A stretch of DNA of 64,000 bases. Origin: Laspinema olomoucense D3b (GTDB lineage Bacteria; Cyanobacteriota; Cyanobacteriia; Cyanobacteriales; Laspinemataceae). The DNA lies in contig NZ_JAMXFA010000016.1 in assembly GCF_025370785.1 (NCBI RefSeq), forward strand, positions 1 to 64,000, read 5' to 3'. The translations under genes were made by a program, and so were the position numbers. Within the stretch, counting starts at the first letter, position 1. Every line of letters begins with the position of its first letter. This document shows, piece after piece, positions 1 through 9,061 of this stretch. Under the pieces are notes generated by a model. It saw nothing but the letters and a program-made list of their open reading frames with translations, was not told the DNA's origin and did not search any database.

Positions 1-615
1 ACAACTTGGCGAATTGTCCATAATATTGAATCAACCTTAATGAAAACTGGGAAATTTAATATTCCTGGAAAGAAAGCTTTGCTCAACGGGTTTGGGCATC
101 CCGAAGTGGTGGTAATGGATGTCACAGAGACAGCTATAGAGCGTCCCAAAAAAAAGCAGAAAAAATACTACTCAGGAAAGAAAAAATGCCACAGCCTAAA
201 AATGCAAGTGGTCATCAATCAAGAAACTAAAGAGATTATTTGCCTAAATTTTGGACCGGGACATTGCCATGATTTCAACTTGTTTAAAAAAAGCCAGGTC
301 CATTTTAATCCAGAAACCGAGAGTTTACAAGATAGTGGATATCAAGGAATAAAAGATTATCATTTTAATAGCTACACTCCTAAAAAGAAACCTAAAAATG
401 GGAGTTTGTCGGCTTTACAAAAAGACTACAATCGGGCTTTAGCTAAAGACAGAATAGTGATTGAACATATTAATAGGAGTCTAAAAATTTTCAAAATTTT
501 GTCAAGTCGTTATCGAAATCGTCGCCGTCGTTATGGTCTCCGTTGTAATTTGTTGGCAGCACTTTACAATTATGAGTTGGCTCTGGGGTCTAAAATTCAA
601 AATTTTTCATTATAA
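1..615 (+). mobile_element. IS transposase, DDE_Tnp_4 type, 5' end outside window
   Basis: The reading frame is open from base 1 to the stop at 613-615, so the gene begins before the window; the first internal ATG is at base 40. Visible motifs are an acidic residue after a hydrophobic strand (VVVMDVTE), a lysine-rich stretch with YYSGKKK, the block DSGYQG, and a late glutamate in IEHINRSLKIFKIL, followed by an arginine-rich segment. This order fits the DDE (HARBI1/IS5-like) transposases that excise and insert insertion sequences. About 205 residues are visible. I could not define a terminal inverted repeat; a candidate right end lies within the A/T-rich stretch after 615. Whether the element is intact depends on the missing 5' part. 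Confidence 0.85.
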
Positions 616-744
616 CATAGATTTTTTTTGCAAGAGGTCTAAAGTAAAAAAAGGGGGAGAATGTAGGATTTTGTTGCCAGAAAGGGGAAAAGGTGGGATA
701 ATGGGGGATTAAAGTACCCAAGACTAAGAGCCAATAGAGGAGCT

Positions 745-2106
745 ATGGAGATTCATGAAGCCTTGCAGTGGACGGATGAGTTGATTTTTGCCAAAACTGG
801 AAAGCATCTGGACTCTCTGCAACGGGCTATCTTAGAGGGTGTATGGGAACACAAGGGATATCAGGATATTGCAGAGGAATACCATTGCAGCAACGATCAT
901 GTCCGGAAGTCAGCCTCGGAATTATGGAAACTCCTGTCCGAACTGTTGGGAGAGGATGTTAAAAAGAAGAATCTACGATCGCTCGTTGAAAATCAGTTTT
1001 TTTCTTATTCCGATGATGCCGTGCATATTGGAAATAATATAAATTTATGTAGCGATTTATACAATAATTCTAAAAGAAAGAAAAACCGATCGCCCTCTAC
1101 CCCCAAAAACCAATCAGAACCTCGCCACGACCTTAGCCAAGCCCCTGAAAATCTCCGCTTCTACGATCGCACAAACGAACTGGCGACTCTTAAACAATGG
1201 ATACTGACCGAACAAAGCCGGATTGTTACTCTCACTGGACTTTCTGGTATCGGTAAAACTGCCCTGGCTAGACAACTGGTGGAAGAGATTAAAGATAACT
1301 TCGATCGCATCCTGTGGCGCAGTCATCGCAAATTCCCCACCCTCAACGCTCTGCAAAGCCATATCATCGAATTTATCGCCCCAACTTCCCCCATCCAAAA
1401 CCCCTCACTCATCAACTATTTAAACTCTCGTAACTCTTTTTTAGACTATCTCAGAACCCATCGCTGCTTAATCATTCTTGACGATTTTCAAGACACTTTG
1501 ACCCCTGGGGAGTTAGTCGGAAATTACTGCCCCGGATACCAAAACTATGGTCGCTTCCTCGAAGAAATGGGCCGATTTTCTCATCAAAGTTGTTTGTTGC
1601 TCCTCAGTTGGGAACAACCTCTAGAAATTGCCACCCTAGAAGCGGAAGACTGCTCCTGTAAAAGTCTACAATTGGCCGGCTTAGGGAAATCAGCCAGCCA
1701 ACTCCTCACCGCCAGAAAACTCCAGGACAAACCTCAATGGTCACGGCTGATTGAACTTTATAATGGCAACCCTTTATGGTTAAATATCATCGCTACAGCT
1801 ATCCTGGAGCTATTTGACGGGAGTGTGGAAAAATTCCTCTCCTATCCTCTCCTATATTTAGGTAATATAGAACCGCTCCTCAAACAACATTATCAACGGC
1901 TCAGTGAGTCTGAGCAAGTCCTGATTCGGTGGTTAGCCAACCAAGAACAACCCGTAGAGATTAGCCAGAACCCTCCCGAATTTTTATCAAATTCAGACTT
2001 TTTCAAGGCGATTCAATCCCTGAAAAAACGAAATTTACTGCACAAATGTTCGACTTTAACCCTAGACACAGTGATGCAGCACTATGTCAGAAACTTGAGT
2101 CTTTAA
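745..2106 (+). CDS. Short STAND ATPase: N-terminal helical/HTH domain plus NB-ARC
   Basis: The 453-residue protein starts at an ATG preceded by GAGGAG. Residues 1-75 are a helical domain with a helix-turn-helix look (DIAEEYHCSNDHVRKSASEL), similar in style to the N-terminal domain that cyanobacteria often place before NB-ARC ATPases. A linker rich in K, S and P follows. The ATPase has Walker A GLSGIGKTAL at 165-174 and Walker B CLIILDDF near 241-248, then helical and winged-helix-like sequence to the end. Such STAND proteins act as nucleotide-controlled switches in signalling or defence. The usual C-terminal WD40 or TPR sensor repeats are absent: the chain stops about 100 residues after the ATPase. 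It sits alone beside an IS transposase, so transfer or truncation is possible. Confidence 0.8.
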   Translation: MEIHEALQWTDELIFAKTGKHLDSLQRAILEGVWEHKGYQDIAEEYHCSNDHVRKSASELWKLLSELLGEDVKKKNLRSLVENQFFSYSDDAVHIGNNINLCSDLYNNSKRKKNRSPSTPKNQSEPRHDLSQAPENLRFYDRTNELATLKQWILTEQSRIVTLTGLSGIGKTALARQLVEEIKDNFDRILWRSHRKFPTLNALQSHIIEFIAPTSPIQNPSLINYLNSRNSFLDYLRTHRCLIILDDFQDTLTPGELVGNYCPGYQNYGRFLEEMGRFSHQSCLLLLSWEQPLEIATLEAEDCSCKSLQLAGLGKSASQLLTARKLQDKPQWSRLIELYNGNPLWLNIIATAILELFDGSVEKFLSYPLLYLGNIEPLLKQHYQRLSESEQVLIRWLANQEQPVEISQNPPEFLSNSDFFKAIQSLKKRNLLHKCSTLTLDTVMQHYVRNLSL

Positions 2107-2774
2107 GGTTGACACAAAGCTGGGTTGTATGATGTTAGGATATAGCGGTTGCCGAACTTATGGGATACAGATGCTATGAGGAGTGGGGTAAGCGGAACTA
2201 TACTATGCTCGTTACTTACTTCAATAAGGCACTAAATATCTGTATTTCCTGAGTCCAGTAACCGCTAGGATTCATTTAAAATCAAATAAGGTATTAAGTA
2301 ACTTTGTATAATTTTTTCTGTGGAGTCTATAAAGTTGGTCAGAATTGCCTGTCATTTTCGGCTGCGGCAACGGGGCGATCGCAGCCAACGTTCCCCGACT
2401 GCTGCCGCAGAGGATTGTGCGACCCTAGGCAATCCCGCACTCATTATCCCTAATATCAACAGCATCAAGCTCAATAGCACGCTTAAGATATAATAAAATC
2501 CGGGCTGATATCTTGTGGCAATGTTTCCCTTAGCTCCTTGCATTCGCTTCCCTAACCCTTCAACTCTCTCCACGTGAGTCTCTAGCAGCGATCCGGTGAT
2601 TCCTGAAAAACCCTAGAAAGATTTAAGATTTCCAGCTCGACAAAAGCGGCAAAAAAGTGTTACAGTAGAGAGATTCCCAGATGAAAAATTTTAAAAATAT
2701 TTTAACCCCTGCTGTCCTAAAATCCAAAAAATTGTTTATGATAGAGGTATAGAAGTTGAAGGAACGCGGTAAAA
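2107..2774. other. Intergenic region, no convincing gene
   Basis: About 670 bases between the STAND gene and a small ORF before adhE. On the minus strand a reading frame at 2352-2573 could encode a short peptide with one hydrophobic helix (YYILSVLLSLMLLILGIM), but its codon use is undistinguished and its tail runs through a HIP1 octamer. I see no tRNA, known riboswitch or clear terminator. Confidence 0.5.
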
Positions 2775-2867
2775 ATGGCGAAACGAGGTAAGATCCTGAA
2801 ATCCCACCCCCTGATCAGCACCAACCGCATGATCTCAGCCATGAATTACCCCCCCGTCAAACTTTGA
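2775..2867 (+). CDS. Possible 30-residue leader peptide or small protein before adhE
   Basis: An ATG at 2775 opens 30 codons ending in TGA at 2865-2867. A GAAGGA purine run lies about ten bases upstream and could serve as a ribosome binding site. The peptide starts MAKRGKILKSHP and is basic in its first ten residues; I do not recognise it. It lies 149 bases before adhE on the same strand, so it could be a leader, an independent small protein, or chance. No hairpin that would make an obvious attenuator is visible. Conservation of the peptide in relatives would decide. Confidence 0.3.
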   Translation: MAKRGKILKSHPLISTNRMISAMNYPPVKL

Positions 2868-3016
2868 AAATGGGTAGCCTAGATTACAATTAACCCGCTC
2901 AAACCCGAGCAGGAATCGTCATCCCAGACCACTCATCAAAACCCGGTAATTGAATCCATAACGAGCCTATCTAAATGTTAATGTTGTGGTACTAGAGAGA
3001 TAGGAAAAGAATTAAC

Positions 3017-5719
3017 ATGAACAGCAAAGTCACCAACACTCAAGAACTCGAACAATTGATTCAGCGCGTCAAAGCGGCCCAAGAAAAATATGCCACCTAC
3101 AGTCAGCAACAGGTGGATGAAATTTTCAAAAAAGCCGCTCTAGCCGCTAACGCCGCCCGAATTCCCCTGGCTAAGAAAGCCGTGGCCGAAACTGGGATGG
3201 GAGTCGTGGAAGACAAGGTGATTAAAAACCACTTTGCCTCAGAAATTATCTACAACAAATATAAGCACGAAAAAACCTGCGGCATTATTGAAGAAGACAA
3301 ATCCTTTGGCTTCCAAAAAATTGCCGAACCCGTGGGAATTCTGGCGGGGATCGTCCCCACAACGAACCCCACTTCTACAGCAATTTTCAAAGCCCTGCTG
3401 GCCCTAAAGACGCGGAACGGGATTATTTTCTCTCCCCACCCCCGGGCTAAAGAATGCACCCGAGATGCGGCAAAAATCATCCTGCAAGCGGCGGTAGAAG
3501 CGGGAGCGCCCGAAGACCTGATCGGCTGGATTGACGAGCCTACAGTGCCGTTATCTCAGCAGTTGATGCAGCATCCGGAGATTAAATTAATCCTAGCAAC
3601 CGGCGGTCCGGGTATGGTGAAAGCGGCCTATTCCTCGGGACATCCGTCTTTAGGCGTAGGTGCGGGGAATACTCCTGCGGTGATTGATGAAACTGCCCAT
3701 ATTAAAATGGCTGTTTCCTCCATCATTTTGAGCAAAACCTTTGACAATGGGATGATTTGTGCCTCAGAACAATCGGTGATTGTGGTGGATGAGGTGTATG
3801 AAGAAGTCAAACAGGAGTTTAGCGATCGCGGCGCATACTTCCTCAATCCCGAAGAACGGCAAAAACTTGGCAACAAAATCATTGTCAACGGACGCTTAAA
3901 TCCGGATATTGTCGGACAATCCATCCAAAAACTGGCTGAAATTGCTGGAATTTCCGTGCCCGAAGAGACGCGGGTCCTGATTGGGGAAGTGGAAGAGATT
4001 TCCGAAGCTGAACCCTTTGCTTACGAGAAACTCTCCGCTATTTTAGCCATGTATCGGGCGACAGATTTTCATGATGCCGTCCATAAAGCCCATGACTTAG
4101 TGCAATTTGGCGGGCGGGGACATACTGCGGTACTCTATACATCTCCGGCGAATACCCAGAATATCCACGAATTTGAAGGGCAAATGCAAACGGCGCGGGT
4201 GCTGATTAATACCCCCTCCTCTCAAGGGGCGATCGGTGATCTGTATAACTTCCGCCTCGACCCCTCCCTCACCCTCGGTTGCGGTACTTGGGGAGGCAAC
4301 TCCATCAGCGAAAACGTTGGTCCCCAACATTTGCTCAACATCAAAACCGTCTCGGAACGCCGGGAAAATATGCTTTGGTTCCGGATACCGCCCAAAGTGT
4401 ACTTTAAATATGGTTCCCTCCCGATCGCCCTGCGGGAACTCGCCGGAAAACAACGGGCTTTTATCGTCACCGATAAACCGTTATATGACCTCGGTATTAC
4501 CAAGTCCGTGGAAGATGTCCTGGAAGAAATTGGGCTCAAATATGACGTCTTCTTTGATGTCGAACCCGACCCCTCTCTCACTACGGTGAACAAGGGACTG
4601 GCGCGGATGAACTCCTTCAAACCCGATGTGATTATCGCCCTCGGGGGAGGTTCCCCGATGGATGCGGCGAAAGTCATGTGGTTGATGTATGAACATCCAG
4701 AAATTGAATTTGAAGGACTCGCCACCCGGTTTATGGACATCCGCAAACGGGTGTACGAACTGCCGCCATTAGGCATCAAAGCGATCATGGTTGCCATTCC
4801 GACAACCTCGGGAACGGGTTCTGAAGTCACCCCCTTCGCCGTCGTCACCGACGATCGCACGGGAATCAAGTATCCCCTGGCGGATTATGCTCTCACTCCG
4901 AACATGGCGATCGTTGATCCGGAATTGGTGCTAAATATGCCCAAAAAACTCACCGCCTACGGTGGCATCGACGCCCTCACCCATGCTTTAGAAGCCTACG
5001 TTTCCGTCTGTGCTTCCGAGTTTACCAACGGATTGGCCTTAGAAGCAATTCGCCTGCTGTTTAAGTATCTGCCTTCCGCCTACAAAAACGGGGCCAAAGA
5101 CCCGAAAGCGCGGGAGAAAGTGCATTATGCTGCGACGATCGCTGGGATGGCATTTGCTAACGCCTTCCTCGGGGTCTGTCACTCAATGGCACATAAACTG
5201 GGTTCGACCTTCCATGTCCCCCACGGATTAGCCAACGCCTTGATGATTTCTCACGTCATCCGGTATAATGCTACGGACACGCCATTTAAGCAAGCCATCT
5301 TCCCGCAATACAAGTATCCTAATGCTAAATGGCGGTATGCGCGGATTGCCGATTATCTCGGACTCGGTGGGGATACCGAACAAGAGAAAATCGAGAAATT
5401 GGTAGAGGCGATCGAGAACCTCAAGAAAGAGTTGGACATCCCTCTGACCTTGAAAGAAGCCCTGTCTGGGGATGACAAAGCCTTCTACGAAGAAGTCGAA
5501 GAAATGGCGGATCAGGCATTTGACGACCAATGTACGGGTGCAAATCCTCGCTATCCCCTGATTCGTGACCTCAAGGAGTTGTATGTCCTCGCCTACCGAG
5601 GTTGCCGCATCGATTCCGCTTTGTATCATCAAGAATCCCAGGAAGAGGTGTTACAAGGCAATGGTGCTGATGCTGTAACTTCTCTCATCCAGCCGATGAT
5701 GGTGGAAAGTAACTCATAA
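3017..5719 (+). CDS. adhE: Bifunctional acetaldehyde-CoA/alcohol dehydrogenase AdhE
   Basis: This 900-residue protein converts acetyl-CoA to acetaldehyde and then ethanol with NADH, the ethanol branch of dark anaerobic fermentation in the cytoplasm. Residues 1 to about 440 are the aldehyde dehydrogenase half, with VPTTNPTSTAIFK and the catalytic cysteine at 248 in GMICASEQSVIV. The second half is an iron-containing alcohol dehydrogenase, with ALGGGSPMDAAKVMW, the TTSGTGSEVTPFAV block, and metal ligands in GGIDALTHALEAY and in CHSMAHKLGSTFHVPHG. Length matches the fused family (about 870-900), and both active sites look complete. AdhE normally assembles into helical spirosomes. It is monocistronic and ends in a strong terminator. 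The Shine-Dalgarno sequence is weak. Confidence 0.97.
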   Translation: MNSKVTNTQELEQLIQRVKAAQEKYATYSQQQVDEIFKKAALAANAARIPLAKKAVAETGMGVVEDKVIKNHFASEIIYNKYKHEKTCGIIEEDKSFGFQKIAEPVGILAGIVPTTNPTSTAIFKALLALKTRNGIIFSPHPRAKECTRDAAKIILQAAVEAGAPEDLIGWIDEPTVPLSQQLMQHPEIKLILATGGPGMVKAAYSSGHPSLGVGAGNTPAVIDETAHIKMAVSSIILSKTFDNGMICASEQSVIVVDEVYEEVKQEFSDRGAYFLNPEERQKLGNKIIVNGRLNPDIVGQSIQKLAEIAGISVPEETRVLIGEVEEISEAEPFAYEKLSAILAMYRATDFHDAVHKAHDLVQFGGRGHTAVLYTSPANTQNIHEFEGQMQTARVLINTPSSQGAIGDLYNFRLDPSLTLGCGTWGGNSISENVGPQHLLNIKTVSERRENMLWFRIPPKVYFKYGSLPIALRELAGKQRAFIVTDKPLYDLGITKSVEDVLEEIGLKYDVFFDVEPDPSLTTVNKGLARMNSFKPDVIIALGGGSPMDAAKVMWLMYEHPEIEFEGLATRFMDIRKRVYELPPLGIKAIMVAIPTTSGTGSEVTPFAVVTDDRTGIKYPLADYALTPNMAIVDPELVLNMPKKLTAYGGIDALTHALEAYVSVCASEFTNGLALEAIRLLFKYLPSAYKNGAKDPKAREKVHYAATIAGMAFANAFLGVCHSMAHKLGSTFHVPHGLANALMISHVIRYNATDTPFKQAIFPQYKYPNAKWRYARIADYLGLGGDTEQEKIEKLVEAIENLKKELDIPLTLKEALSGDDKAFYEEVEEMADQAFDDQCTGANPRYPLIRDLKELYVLAYRGCRIDSALYHQESQEEVLQGNGADAVTSLIQPMMVESNS

Positions 5720-5735
5720 TATCACTTGAACCGGC

Positions 5736-5767
5736 CCGAAAAAAGCCCGCCTGTGCGGGCTTTTTTC
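5736..5767 (+). terminator. Rho-independent terminator of adhE
   Basis: The arms AAAAGCCCGC and GCGGGCTTTT flank a short CTGT loop at 5741-5764 and run into a T tract (to 5767), 20 bases after the adhE stop. The A run on the 5' side means it could also act in the opposite direction for the HEPN relic, whose 3' end is at 5783. Confidence 0.9.
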
Positions 5768-5782
5768 TTGGGGAGGCGATGG

Positions 5783-6187
5783 CTAAGGGTTATCTGGATT
5801 AGCTGCTAAAACAGAGGCTAGATGTTCTATAAATTCCTCAGTGCGCGGAATCCAAGGACTCACCTGATTTTCATCAAATCGGACAAATTCCATATAATCA
5901 GCTTCTTGACGAAGATCGAACAAGAGATTATAAACTCGGGCCAAATGGGTTGGGACGATGCCCGTTTTGACATAATACCGATTAAAAAAGCCTCGGACAC
6001 CTGAATGCTTCGACGTGGACAAACCATCTCGAACCAGCAAAGCACAGATTGCATAAAAGCAACTGTAATAGAGGCGATTCACACAAGCATTTCAATAAGC
6101 GGATTCAGCGAGAATGCGAGCTTCTTGTAATGTTTCTTCTGATCTGGCCATCCAATAGCTAATCTGGGCGTTAACCGAGTCTGTCAA
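5783..6187 (-). pseudogene. HEPN-domain protein (UPF0332-like) with in-frame TGA stop
   Basis: Reading the minus strand from a TTG at 6187-6185 gives about 134 codons resembling UPF0332/HEPN proteins, the partner of MNT nucleotidyltransferases. The frame has TGA at 6094-6092 exactly where this family has a tryptophan: it reads ...ESAY-stop-NACVNRLYYSCFYA. Downstream are the expected HEPN features, HSGVRGFFNRYYVKTG and a helical tail. A GTG at 6082 could restart translation, giving a 99-residue product without helix 1. The TTG start overlaps the stop of the MNT gene, the standard layout of this two-gene system. The nonsense change suggests the HEPN member is inactive or truncated; a sequencing error (TGG read as TGA) is the alternative. 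Confidence 0.8.
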
Positions 6188-6498
6188 AGCAGTATTCCTT
6201 CTTTTTGAATCGATTTATAAAATGAAGTGGACTGGTAAAGTGGAGTTTGCCAGTCTTGACGACTGCGGACAATAGAGGTGAGGACTTCGCCACAGTCCCA
6301 TTCCAGATGATATAAGCGATCGCGGACTGCTAAGGAGCGATCGGGGTTAACCTCACCATTCAGCAGAATCAGAAAATCCCAATCCGAGTCTGATGCGGCA
6401 TCCCCACGCGCACGGGAACCAAATAAGATGATTTCGGCTTCCGGTTCGACTTCGCGGACTGTTTGTTTGAGGCGATCGAGCAATTCTTGTTGATTCAT
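6184..6498 (-). CDS. MNT-type minimal nucleotidyltransferase
   Basis: The 104-residue protein has the nucleotidyltransferase signature IILFGSRARGDAASDSDWDF, with the GSRARG loop at about 26-31 and the paired aspartates in DSDWDF (SDWDFLIL rather than the common SDIDLLV). In known HEPN-MNT modules the MNT protein transfers AMP to the HEPN toxin and neutralises it; that role here is inferred from family and context. The gene is directly followed, with overlapping stop and start, by a HEPN gene broken by a TGA. It therefore looks like an intact antitoxin next to a damaged toxin. There is no good Shine-Dalgarno sequence before its ATG. Confidence 0.88.
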   Translation of the reverse strand: MNQQELLDRLKQTVREVEPEAEIILFGSRARGDAASDSDWDFLILLNGEVNPDRSLAVRDRLYHLEWDCGEVLTSIVRSRQDWQTPLYQSTSFYKSIQKEGILL

Positions 6499-6532
6499 GG
6501 GAGTCTTTGGAATAGGAAATCAGGTTGAGAGA

Positions 6533-6733
6533 TTAACATTCTTTGCGCTGAAAATCCGGTGCTAAGTCGAGTTCATCATGATTAATGGGGGAGAGGACCA
6601 GATCGATTGTCATGGGTCTCATATCAACCCTGATTTTCGTGGAATCAAAGGGTTCATTACTTGTTTCCTCTTCCTCCTCAATCTCTAAGTCGAAATCTGG
6701 GAATTGTTCTGTTTTATGCTCGTCTTGTGCCAC
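6533..6733 (-). pseudogene. N-terminal fragment of a DUF262-domain protein
   Basis: The frame starts with GTG at 6733 behind an excellent AAAGGAG ribosome binding site, runs through an acidic low-complexity segment (DFDLEIEEEEET), and enters the start of a DUF262/ParB-like nuclease domain: IDLVLSPINHDELDLAPDFQRKE. In full-length relatives this motif is followed by a tryptophan and several hundred more residues; here it ends after FQRKEC. It is therefore the first 66 codons of a gene whose remainder has been deleted. DUF262 proteins belong to restriction- and defence-like genes. The fragment may still be translated, but it lacks the catalytic part. Confidence 0.72.
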
Positions 6734-7661
6734 GCTTACTCCTTTGGGATATGTCCCCGTGATTACCCTCCTGTTTAGGCTCGGTATCAGTCCTTAAGCC
6801 AAGGGGGGGCAGGATGATTGTTTCTGATTATATCAGGGAACACCGTTTGTTCACATCAGAAACCTGGTTTCTTGGCTTAGACTTGATACGCTTTAGTTCC
6901 AAAACCCGATGCTTTCCCTGTTTCCCGGCAGGAGTTCCCTTGGGTTATAGATCAGTCTGCTACAACGCTCGGTTAATCGTCACCTGTTTCAAAGTCAGCC
7001 GATTCCTGTTTTTATATACTTTACTTCTCAAGTGAGAGAGCAATTGATCGCCCCTGATATGACTTGAAATGAAAGGGAGCCAGTCCAGGCGATGCGATCG
7101 CTAAACATCCTCCGAAGCAAATAGGATGTCTTGGCCTAATTACTCTCTATCCTCGGATAGATATTTGATTAATTCTTGTGTTCACTTAAAGGAGGACTTA
7201 AGTGAAAATTTGGTGTTTTCCCTTAAAGTTGCGTTAAAAAAGTGCAGATAGACTGACTTTGAGGGCTAAATTAATCTCTCAAGGGTCAGGGTATTTTTAC
7301 ATTTAAGTAAGACTCATCTCCTGTCAGTTCATAGATTCAACCTTGAAAAAAGGGGGTTTTCCATCCCCCAGTTTTTTGGGAGGGACTCCCGAGGAAATCT
7401 TTTCGGCTTTATCTGGAAACTTATTACTAGGTAAAGATTTCAAGGTTTCCAGAGTGAGGATAGTTTGACCGATCGCCCCCTTGATGAGGTCAATTCCCAA
7501 CCTATCAATCCCCCGAGTAGAACCCTCGCAGATAGGGGCTATGCCCCGCTATTTCAACAACTTGGATAAATTTATTGGGTGGAGTGGTCAAATCCGAAAC
7601 CATCGTGTAACATTACTTCATATCTCGAAATTTCGATTGTTCACATATAAGGAAAAACCTG
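6734..7661. other. Intergenic region of about 930 bases without a supported gene
   Basis: Short frames occur on both strands (for example 6814-7035) but show no domain or ribosome binding site. It contains one AGAAACCTGGTTTCT-type palindrome at 6858-6872, a HIP1-like site near 7096, and a hairpin-like G-run/C-run around 7350-7377 followed by T residues, which could terminate plus-strand transcription although no plus-strand gene ends here. The last 200 bases are the leader of the fasciclin gene. Confidence 0.5.
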
Positions 7662-8264
7662 ATGACCTCTAAAATTTGGAACGGTTTCAACAAAAAGGTT
7701 GCTATGTTTTTGGGTGTAGCAGGAACGAGCTTACTGGTGGGGCTGCCGGTGGTAGCCGGGGTTAGCAACGTATCAGATAATGCCCCTCTTTCTAGGGATG
7801 CGAATGCAGAATCTATGACGGAAACTCCCGCAAGCACAACGGAAATGAGTCAACAGACCATTGCTGAAATTGCTGCTGGTAGCGAATCCTTCACCACCCT
7901 CACCAGCGCTTTAGAAGCAGCCGGTTTAACGGAAACTCTCTCGGGTGAAGGTCCCTTCACCGTTTTTGCACCCACCGATGAGGCTTTTGCCGCTTTACCC
8001 GAAGGCGCTTTAGAGCAGTTATTGCAGCCGGAAAACCGCCAGCTTTTGGTTCAAGTTTTAACCTACCATGTCGTAGAGGGTTCAGTCATGTCTGGGGATT
8101 TGAGCACCACGGAAGTTCCCAGCATTGAAGGGCGGTCCATCAATGTGACAGTGGATGAGGGTAGTGTGATGGTCAATAGTGCTAATGTGGTTCAAGCCGA
8201 TATCGAAGCCAGTAACGGCGTTATCCACGTCATTGACCAAGTAATTCTACCGCCTCAAATGTAG
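7662..8264 (+). CDS. Secreted fasciclin (FAS1) domain protein
   Basis: The start ATG is preceded by AAGGA. Residues 1-33 form a signal-like segment: basic start (KKV), hydrophobic core [19 protein letters not shown], then small residues. A Ser/Thr-rich linker follows, then a single FAS1 domain from about 68 to 199 with both family signatures, [14 protein letters not shown] (H1) and [13 protein letters not shown] (H2). FAS1 domains are extracellular adhesion modules, so the protein probably sits in the periplasm or on the surface. It is monocistronic with a long leader. The length is typical of single-FAS1 bacterial proteins. The physiological role is unknown. Confidence 0.93.
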   Translation: MTSKIWNGFNKKVAMFLGVAGTSLLVGLPVVAGVSNVSDNAPLSRDANAESMTETPASTTEMSQQTIAEIAAGSESFTTLTSALEAAGLTETLSGEGPFTVFAPTDEAFAALPEGALEQLLQPENRQLLVQVLTYHVVEGSVMSGDLSTTEVPSIEGRSINVTVDEGSVMVNSANVVQADIEASNGVIHVIDQVILPPQM

Positions 8265-8389
8265 GAAGAGTTGCCATAAAGGTAGCAACAATCTACTGAA
8301 TTACCACCCAAGGATTGAGTCAGTTTGGTTGGGAGTTTAGCTGGGAGATGATAACTCTAAACTCCCTTTTTGCCATGAAAGGGGACCGT

Positions 8390-8959
8390 TTACTTTGATA
8401 AATTTTCCCAATCTTCCCGCAAAATGGCATAAAGTTTCATATCATGAAAGCTGCCTTTAATAAACATCTGTTGACGGAGGATTCCCTCAAATTTCATGCC
8501 AATTTTTTCCATAACCCTTGCGGAGGCGTGGTTAGGGAGTTTACATCGCCCTTCAATTCGGTTTAAGTCGGTTTCCTGAAAGCCAAAGGCAACTACAGCT
8601 TTTACGGCTTCGGGCATATATCCTTGACCCCAATAGGGTCTAGCTAAGGCATACCCTATTTCAGCGTGATGATGAGCTTGAACCCTATTGACCAAACCAC
8701 AAGTACCAATTAATTTGCAGTCGCTTTTATGGATAATACCCCAATCCCAATTTTCTTGAGTTTGATATTTTTCCACGATAGAATTTAAAAAAATATGGCT
8801 GTCTTCTAGGGATTGATGCGGAGTCCAAGTTGTGTATTGGGCGACTTGAGGGTCGGAGGCATACTCAAACAGATCCGGTGCATCCTCTAGGCGCATTTTT
8901 CTAAGAATGAGGCGATCGCTTTCCAGGGTTGGCAAGTCAGGATATAGGGGTAGAGTCAT
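8390..8959 (-). CDS. GNAT acetyltransferase, RimJ/RimL type
   Basis: The 189-residue protein begins after an AGGAG site eight bases before the ATG. It opens TLESDRLILRKMRLEDAPDLFEYASDP, the standard start of RimJ/RimL-like N-acetyltransferases. The acetyl-CoA segment appears as EIGYALARPYWGQGYMPEAV, with the GQGY pyrophosphate-binding turn, followed by GFQETDLNRIEGRCKLPNHASARVMEKIGMKFEG. These enzymes acetylate protein N-termini or small amines; the substrate cannot be told from sequence. It stands alone between convergent and divergent neighbours. Confidence 0.92.
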   Translation of the reverse strand: MTLPLYPDLPTLESDRLILRKMRLEDAPDLFEYASDPQVAQYTTWTPHQSLEDSHIFLNSIVEKYQTQENWDWGIIHKSDCKLIGTCGLVNRVQAHHHAEIGYALARPYWGQGYMPEAVKAVVAFGFQETDLNRIEGRCKLPNHASARVMEKIGMKFEGILRQQMFIKGSFHDMKLYAILREDWENLSK

Positions 8960-9061
8960 GGGGATAATCTCCTAACAGGGTTCTCACTGTATGACGGGAG
9001 TACCGATCGCCCTTGAGGGGGGCGAGTGTAACTCAATCTGACTCTGAGGTAAAAACTAGAG

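Noticed and set aside
2352-2573. Minus-strand frame with one hydrophobic helix in the gap before adhE
   Set aside because: It starts with GTG without a good ribosome site, its tail runs through a HIP1 site, and no similar protein is known to me. An internal ATG at 2543 has a slightly better leader but no other support.
7345-7377. Hairpin-like G-run and C-run followed by T residues before the fasciclin gene
   Set aside because: It resembles a terminator, but no plus-strand gene ends nearby; it may only be part of a leader.
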